Below are positions 58,401 through 64,000 of a stretch of DNA of 64,000 bases, in pieces. A program made the translations under genes and the position numbers. Origin of the DNA: Anaeramoeba ignava (Eukaryota > Metamonada > Anaeramoebidae); assembly GCA_028826165.1 (NCBI GenBank), contig JAPDFW010000022.1, positions 762,478-826,477 of the forward strand, in the 5' to 3' direction. The notes beneath the pieces are model-generated. The model did no database searches. It worked only from the letters and a program-made list of their open reading frames with translations, and had not been told where the DNA came from. Each line of letters begins with the position of its first letter. Within the stretch, counting starts at the first letter, position 1.

Positions 58401-59470
58401 GGATAATTTCCATCGACCAATTTTTGGCATATAATCTTCTTCATCAAATCATTTTCAGTCAAAATTACATTATTTTGCTAGAAAAACAACTCGAAATTCC
58501 TGATAAAATTGCCACTGATACTCTTGAATTATCGAATTTTCTTCAACAATATTATTTCAATATCATTTTTGCAAACAAAGAATTCAAAATCTCACAAAGT
58601 TTGACTCTATTCACAATTTCTTCCATCCAAGGATTTTCATTCCCGCTTTATCATAAAAACCACAAAAAGAGTTCAAATGTGTATTTTTCATTAGTAGATG
58701 ATTTTCTCTATCGTCCATTAATTGATATTTCGTTGAAATATTGTGGAAAATATTTATCGAATTCTGAAATCATTCCTCAAATCAATGAAAATTTAACTCG
58801 TTTACTTTATTCTATTTTTTTAATTGAAACAAATTACCAAAATTCTGGAATCCAAATTTTTAAACACAAAAATCAAGGCTCTCGAAAGTGTCTTTATTTA
58901 TCACATCTTTTTGTTGGATTACTCAATTTTTGGATCACAAAATCACCAACTTCATTTCTTCTTTGTGGGATTTATATCATTTTCAGTCATTCTTTAACAT
59001 CCATCCCTCTCAACCATTATACAGCAATAGAATATCAAAAATCAATGAAAAATTCACTTATTCACAATCGCAATTATTATGACTTTGTTTTGGAATTAGT
59101 CAAACAATATCAAGCAGAATCGTTCGGAAATTCTTCTTTTTCAAAAGTTATGCTTGAGTTTTTTGCAATGGATTCCCCATCAAAATATCGTAAATTAGTT
59201 TGGACTGAATTCTTGCCAATTCTTCGTTTTATTCAACCTCCTCTTGATTATTATTCAAATCACAACTTTGTTCTTGCATTTATTCATCCTCTTGAAAATG
59301 ATGTTTCTGTTCTTTCTTTAATGAAAGATGCCTTGCTTAAGAAATTTATCACTCTTGAAAAAAATCCCTTTTTGTTTTTAGTTGCAATTCATCATTTATC
59401 TTCTTTTATTTTTGATCCAAAATCTAATTTAAATTTTGGATATCGAATTGAATATTTTCGTTCATTTTAA
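55485..59470 (+). CDS. RPAP1: RPAP1, RNA polymerase II-associated protein 1
   Basis: Two exons (55485-55791, 55854-59470) encode 1,307 residues, close to animal RPAP1. The 62-bp intron (GTAAAATT...TACAG) splits a Lys codon. An RPAP1 N-type motif lies near residues 220-265 (MDEAQIKKAREELMKLLDPE). The RPAP1 C-type region follows near residue 355 (RFNFQGQFI, then SGLHHHGKEPEKPGYSLTEI and SRSKTASQRAIAFNI). The remainder is a long helical-repeat region (ARM/HEAT-like) with no other motif I can name. RPAP1 helps assemble and import RNA polymerase II and links it to Mediator. The N-terminal 200 residues are low complexity (EKENEKEIEKE, NQNQNENEN). The exon is intact for 3.6 kb, despite many homopolymers. 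Confidence 0.93.
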
Positions 59471-59877
59471 AAGAAAAATTCAATTGTATGTTTTTAATTA
59501 ATTATTATTTATATTTAAATTATTTAAATTAATTAATTTATTTATTTAAACTAATCAAATTAGGAAATTTTTCAATGATTTTGTGGTTATCATCAAAAAT
59601 TATTCAATTCAATTAATAAGTTAAAGTTAATTGATTTTTTGTATTAGATAAAGAGGAAATGATTAAAAAGATAGAAGAGTTATTAATCAAAAATAAAATC
59701 AATTAAAAATCAATCAAAAATAAAATCAATCAAAAATAAAATCAAAAAGATTTAATTTTGTTTTGCAAAAAGAAAAGAAATTTTGTTTTTGAGATTAATT
59801 AAAAAAAAAAAAAGTGGAACAAAAAAAGTCAAAAGAAAAGAAATAGAAAGAAATAGAAAAAAGAAAAAAAATTTTCT
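59471..59877. other. Convergent intergenic spacer, no gene seen
   Basis: AT-rich, non-satellite sequence between the convergent RPAP1 and sorting-nexin loci. It includes short ATCAAAAATAAA repeats at about 59685-59755 and purine-rich GAAAAGAAATAGAAAGAAAT near 59840. No open frame or RNA gene was recognised. Confidence 0.5.
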
Positions 59878-62608
59878 TCATTTGTTATTTCCTTTTTGAA
59901 TAGAAACATTATCAATTTCTGGTCGAATTTTTGAACATATCAACGATTTTTGATAAAAATCAATTTGAGAATCTAAATATTCAGCAAGCATAATTTTGGA
60001 ATCTTCAAGTCTTGAAGTTCTAAAATGTTCCTATTAATTTAAAAAATTTTATAAGTTTATATAAAATTATATAAAATTATATAAAATTAATTTTTATTTA
60101 CTGATTCTGCTAATAAAATTATTGATGTTGTATCTGCTCCTTCTTTTGCTCTTTCTGTTTGTTTACGAGCTTGTTCAATTTTTAATTTTTCTTTTTCCTA
60201 AAATTTTTATTTTTATTTAAATTTTAATTTTTAACATGAAATTTTTAATTTTTAATTTTTTACATTTTGAAGAGCATTTCTTTCTGCTTTAATTAAAGCG
60301 TTTTGTGTAACATGATAATTTAAACGAGCATCATCTCTTGTTTTTAAAGCAGGTTGAAAATTTGTAATAATTTGAGAGTATTCATTAAAATGACGAAGAG
60401 AATTTCCCAATTCGAAATCTGATTGTTCTTTATAATTAGCACCAATTGTATTCCAAGTTTCAGCAATTGATTTAATAATAGATTCAATTTTTGAAGAAGC
60501 ATCTTTTGCATTTGGTGGAACTTCTTCTCTCCAATCAAAACCTTGTTCACCAAAGTCTTTCCAAGCATTTGAGAATTTAGTTAAAGTTGTTGAAATGCCT
60601 TAAATTTTATTTAAATTTTCATAAATTTCATGTTATAAATAATTTTTTAAATAATTTTAAATAATTTTCATAAATTTCATGTTATAAATAATTTTTATTT
60701 AGATTTTTATTTAGATTTTTTTACTATCAGTTTTTAATGAACATAAATCACTTAATTGACCTGTTAAATTTCGGATTTTGCTGCATGAATCGATAAATGT
60801 GTTCGAAATGATTCTATTGATTTATCTTCTTTTGCATCTGGTTGTGTTTTTCAATATTTCCATTTTTAACTGAAGAAATTCCAGAAAGAAATCAACTTTT
60901 TCTTGCTGCTAATCGGTTTTTGAAATAACGAGTTTTTCTTGTTTCCCATTTTTCGATCTTTTTATTTTGAATTCAAGAATTCTTTTTCTTTTCTTTCTTA
61001 AAACTGGATGAGCTACTGGCAACGGTTAAAAAGTTTGAAGAGCTCGAAGACGAGTTTGTTCTGTTGTTTCTGAATTTGAGTCAATCTTTTTATTTTTAAA
61101 AAGCAAATTCTTTTTATTTTAAAATTATTAAAAATTTTTATTAAAATTATTATTAAAATTATTATTTTAAAATTATTATTTAAAATTATTAAAAATATTA
61201 TTTAAATTATTAGGAATAAAATATTATTAAAAATTATTATTAAAATTATTATTAAATTAGTTATTTAAAATTATTATTAAAATTATTATTTAAAATTATT
61301 ATTTAAATTTATTTTTATTAAAATTTTTATTTAAAATTATTAAAATTATTATTAAAATTATTATTTAAAATATTATTAAAAATTATTATTTAAATTATTA
61401 TTTAAATTATTATTTTAAATTTATTATTAAAAAATTATTGTATTAATTTATTAAAATTATTATTAAATTATTATTAAAATTATTATTAAAAATTATTATT
61501 ATTAAAATTATTATTAAAAATTATTATTAAAATTATTATTTAAAATTATTATTAAAATTTTAAATTATTATTAAAAATTATTATTAAAATTATTATTAAA
61601 ATTATTATTTAAAATTATTATTTAAAATTATTTAAAATTATTATTCAAAATTATTATTAAATTATTATTTAAAATTATTATTTACAAATTATTATTAAAA
61701 TTATTATTTAAATTATTATTAAAATTTATTATTATTAAAATTATTATTTAAAATTATTATTAAAATTATTATTAAAAATTATTATTAAAATATTATTTAA
61801 ATTTATTATTAAAAAATTATTATTTAAAAATTATTTGAATTTTTATTATTAAAATTATTATTAAAATTATTATTTAAATTATTATTAAAAATTATTAAAA
61901 TTATTAAAATTATTTTTAAAATTATTTTAAAATTATTATTTAAATTATTATTTAAAATTATTATTTAAAATTATTATTTAAATTATTATTAAAAATGATT
62001 TTTATATTTTTGGATTTTTGGATTTTTGGATAGAGTTAATATTTGTTGAAAGAAAAGAAAACGAATAAAAATTACGACAGCTTCAATTTTATAATAAGTA
62101 TGCTTTTAAAGTGACCTTTTTCAACTGTACCAGTAACACGAACATCAATAACAAGTTCTGAGAAGTATCAAACCCAAAGATGACCAGATTGAGATAAGGC
62201 AAACTTCTTTGGGATATTATCATCAGAATTATCCTGAGCAGAATTAGCACTCTCAACATTCTTAGAATTCTTTGTTGATTTCTGGGGTTTTTTTGTTGTC
62301 TTTTCTTGATCGACAGTTGGTTGAGTTTGCTGTTCTTTGATCTCAACATAACTTTTTATATCGTGATCAAGAAGTGAAAAAAATGGATGTTATTTTTGGA
62401 AATTTTGAGGTTGTTTGTTGTTTTGTTGATATTGATGATACCTTCCTGGGAAAAGACCCTGTGTTGCGTCAGGATCGTTCTTTAAATAACCAATCCACCA
62501 TCCAGAATCATTATCAATTGTTGTAACAATTATTTCATCTCCAGTATGTAAAGTAAGTTCTCCGTCTTCTTTTCCTTCATAATCATATTGTGCTATTGCA
62601 AATGACAT
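59878..62608 (-). pseudogene. SH3-PX-BAR sorting nexin (SNX9-like), degraded
   Basis: Minus strand from ATG 62608. Exon 62608-62442 plus exon 62351 leftward join as GLFPG-S-YVEIKE, completing an SH3 domain (AIAQYDYEGKEDGELTLHTG, SGWWIGYL). A PX-like start follows (ELVIDVRVTGTVEKG, then KHTYYKIEAV in a shifted frame). The 3' part is a BAR-type helical region in exons 60598-60264, 60197-60102 and 60030-59878, joined in phase (LKTD-S-ISTTLTKFSNAWKD). SNX9-type proteins bend membranes in endocytosis. Breaks: an in-frame TGA after SGHLWV, a frame change inside VEKG/KHTYY, loss of the PX core where a 900-bp AT satellite sits, and several frame changes between VAHPVLRK and the first BAR helix (60726-61080). 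It is either a pseudogene or a poorly resolved sequence; the family call is good. Confidence 0.65.
61095..62000. repeat. AT satellite inside the sorting-nexin locus, unit about 12 bp
   Basis: Repeats of AAAATTATTATT and AAAATTATTATTT with frequent slippage. It lies between a donor (GTAATTTT after YKIEAV) and an acceptor-like AAAAAG, so it would be an intron, but the PX core expected on either side is missing. Confidence 0.8.
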
Positions 62609-62836
62609 CTTTTTCCGTTATTATTTATTTCTTTTATTTATTTATTTCTTTGTTTTTTTTTTTTGAAAAAGGAAATTTTGAGAAAAATAATTGAAAAATA
62701 AAAAAAATGAAAAAAAATTTTTGCTTTTTATTTATTTTTTATTTATTTTTTCTCCTTTTTTTTTCTCCTTTTTATTTTTATTTTATTTTTCATTTTTTTC
62801 TTTTAAAATAATTTTTAAAAATAATTAAATTTAAAA
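62609..62836. promoter_or_regulatory. Divergent spacer between the sorting nexin and the Myb/SANT-like gene
   Basis: This 228-bp spacer has T-rich tracts with a CAT on each strand (TTTTTTTTCATTTTTTTATT read toward the nexin; TTTCATTTTTTTC read toward the rightward gene). Confidence 0.4.
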
Positions 62837-64000
62837 ATGGAAATTGAAGATAAAAAAACAGAAGACTCAAAAATATGGTAATTTATATTTAAAACTAAAC
62901 AAATTTATAAACAATTCAATTTAATAAACAATTATAAACAAATTTAAAATTAAAATAATCAAAATTTTAAATTTATAAAACAAATAAGCAAACAACCTAT
63001 AATTAAATTAATACACAATTTATAAACAAATTTATAATTAAATTAATTAAACAATTTAATAAACAAAATTTATAATTAAATTTATAATTAAATTTAATAA
63101 TTAAATTAGCAAATAAACAAATTAATTAAATTGTAATCCAAATTAAACAAATTTATAAACAAATTTATAATTGGGTATAATTAAATTTATATAAACACAA
63201 TTTTATAATTAAATTAATAAACAAATTTATAAACAAATTTTATAAATTTATAACTAAATTTTAACAAATTAATAAACAAATTTAAACAAATTTAATAAAA
63301 ATTTTAAAATAATTTAAATTTATAAACAAATTAATAAAATTTACCTTATAATCAAATCATAAATTAAATTTATTAAATTAAATTTAAAAATAATTAATTT
63401 ATAATTAAAATTAATAATAAACCAAACAAAATTAAACAATTGTAAATTTAATTAAATTTTATAATTAATAAACAAATTACAACTTAAAGATTAAATTTAT
63501 AATTAAATTTATAAACAATTAATTATAATTAAATTTATAATTAAATTTATAAATAAAATTCATTAAAAATTTAGTAAATTAAATTTATAAAACATTAAAT
63601 TTATAATTGTAATTTATAATTAAATTTATAAACAAATTTATAAATTAAATTTATAATTAAATTTATGCTCCAAATTTATAATTAAATTTATAATTAAATT
63701 ATAAACAAATTTTATAAACAAATTAAATTTTATACTTAAATTTATAAACAATTTATGTAAACAAATTTAATTATATTTATTTCCAAAATTTATAATATAT
63801 TTATTTCTCCTATAATAAATTAATAAATTTCCAAGATGGAATTAGAGAAGATTTCTGTTATAAGCATCAGCTTTAATGATGTTTGGTTAGAATGTGGATT
63901 GGAAGGATCAAACAACAGCACAAGTTATTTCAAATTTTAAAAACAAATATAGAAATTTAATTCATTCTTTTAAAAGTCTTGGATATGAAGAATTATTAAA
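62837..64000 (+). CDS. Partial Myb/SANT (trihelix)-like gene, cut by the window edge
   Basis: Exon 1 (62837-62877) encodes MEIEDKKTEDSKIW/C and ends at a GTAATT donor. After a long AT-rich intron, non-repetitive sequence resumes at about 63825 and runs to the edge. One frame there reads WKDQTTAQVISNFKNKYRNL, then HSFKSLGYEELLK, resembling the third helix of trihelix or Myb-like DNA-binding domains. The sequence just before (FNDVWLECG) fits the second helix but lies in a different frame, and no acceptor between 63830 and 63880 gives a clean phase. The domain is therefore tentative, and a frameshift is likely, as at the left window edge. Confidence 0.4.
62878..63824 (+). repeat. AT-rich intron of the partial right-edge gene
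   Basis: Irregular AAATTTATAATTAAATTTATAA and ACAAATTTATAAAC repeats fill about 950 bp. The period is loose (roughly 11-12 bp), unlike the cleaner satellites elsewhere. Confidence 0.7.

Noticed and set aside
62390-62400. Premature TAA after the SH3 domain of the sorting nexin.
   Set aside because: It lies in an intron. Splicing 62442 to 62351 gives GLFPG-S-YVEIKE, a normal SH3 end.
1-64000. tRNA, rRNA or other structured RNA genes.
   Set aside because: No stretch with the GC content, box A/B-like motifs or stem pattern of a tRNA was found by eye, and no rRNA-like sequence was seen.

Overview
This is nuclear DNA of a very AT-rich, intron-bearing protist. Coding exons are interrupted by short introns that almost always begin GTAAAT/GTAAAA/GTATTT and end TTTAG or AAAG. 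TAA and TGA both end well-conserved proteins, so the code looks standard. An RCC1-BTB protein and an ankyrin-BTB protein that share one odd tandem BTB module recall Anaeramoeba-type amoebae; that placement is inference from the protein style, not proof.

Layout. 1-0.9 kb: broken BTB/BACK gene (minus). 2-3.7 kb: RCC1-BTB gene (minus), divergent from CDC45 (3.8-8.0 kb). 8.1-8.9 kb: tRNA-splicing endonuclease subunit (TSEN34-like). 10.3-14.2 kb: acid-ceramidase-like hydrolase with an EGF-like domain and membrane anchor. 14.4-20.1 kb: SR splicing factor. 20.4-25.5 kb: NCoR/SMRT-type double-SANT corepressor with a roughly 50-copy nonapeptide array. 25.6-28.1 kb: coiled-coil protein (minus). 29.5-31.2 kb: PH-AGC kinase (AKT-like). 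32.5-36.6 kb: Clf1/Crooked neck splicing factor. 36.7-39.4 kb: DDX5-like DEAD-box helicase (minus). 41.1-43.5 kb: ZPR1. 43.8-47.5 kb: PH-domain protein. 47.6-51.3 kb: ankyrin-BTB protein. 53.7-55.2 kb: V-ATPase proteolipid c. 55.5-59.5 kb: RPAP1. 59.9-62.6 kb: degraded SH3-PX-BAR sorting nexin (minus). 62.8 kb to the end: partial Myb/SANT-like gene. Most genes are unrelated housekeeping loci and no operon logic is expected, although three (SR protein, Clf1, DDX5-like) act in pre-mRNA splicing.

Much of the window is tandem repeat. Nearly every long intron and several intergenic spacers are filled with a private AT-only or AT-rich satellite, most often with a unit of 11-12 bp.

The most striking structure is in the ankyrin-BTB gene. 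Between its one-repeat exons lie 19 three-nucleotide segments, each flanked by AG on the left and GT on the right. If spliced as single-codon microexons, they supply the residues missing from the ankyrin hairpin at every junction (an exact match at seven of eight junctions).
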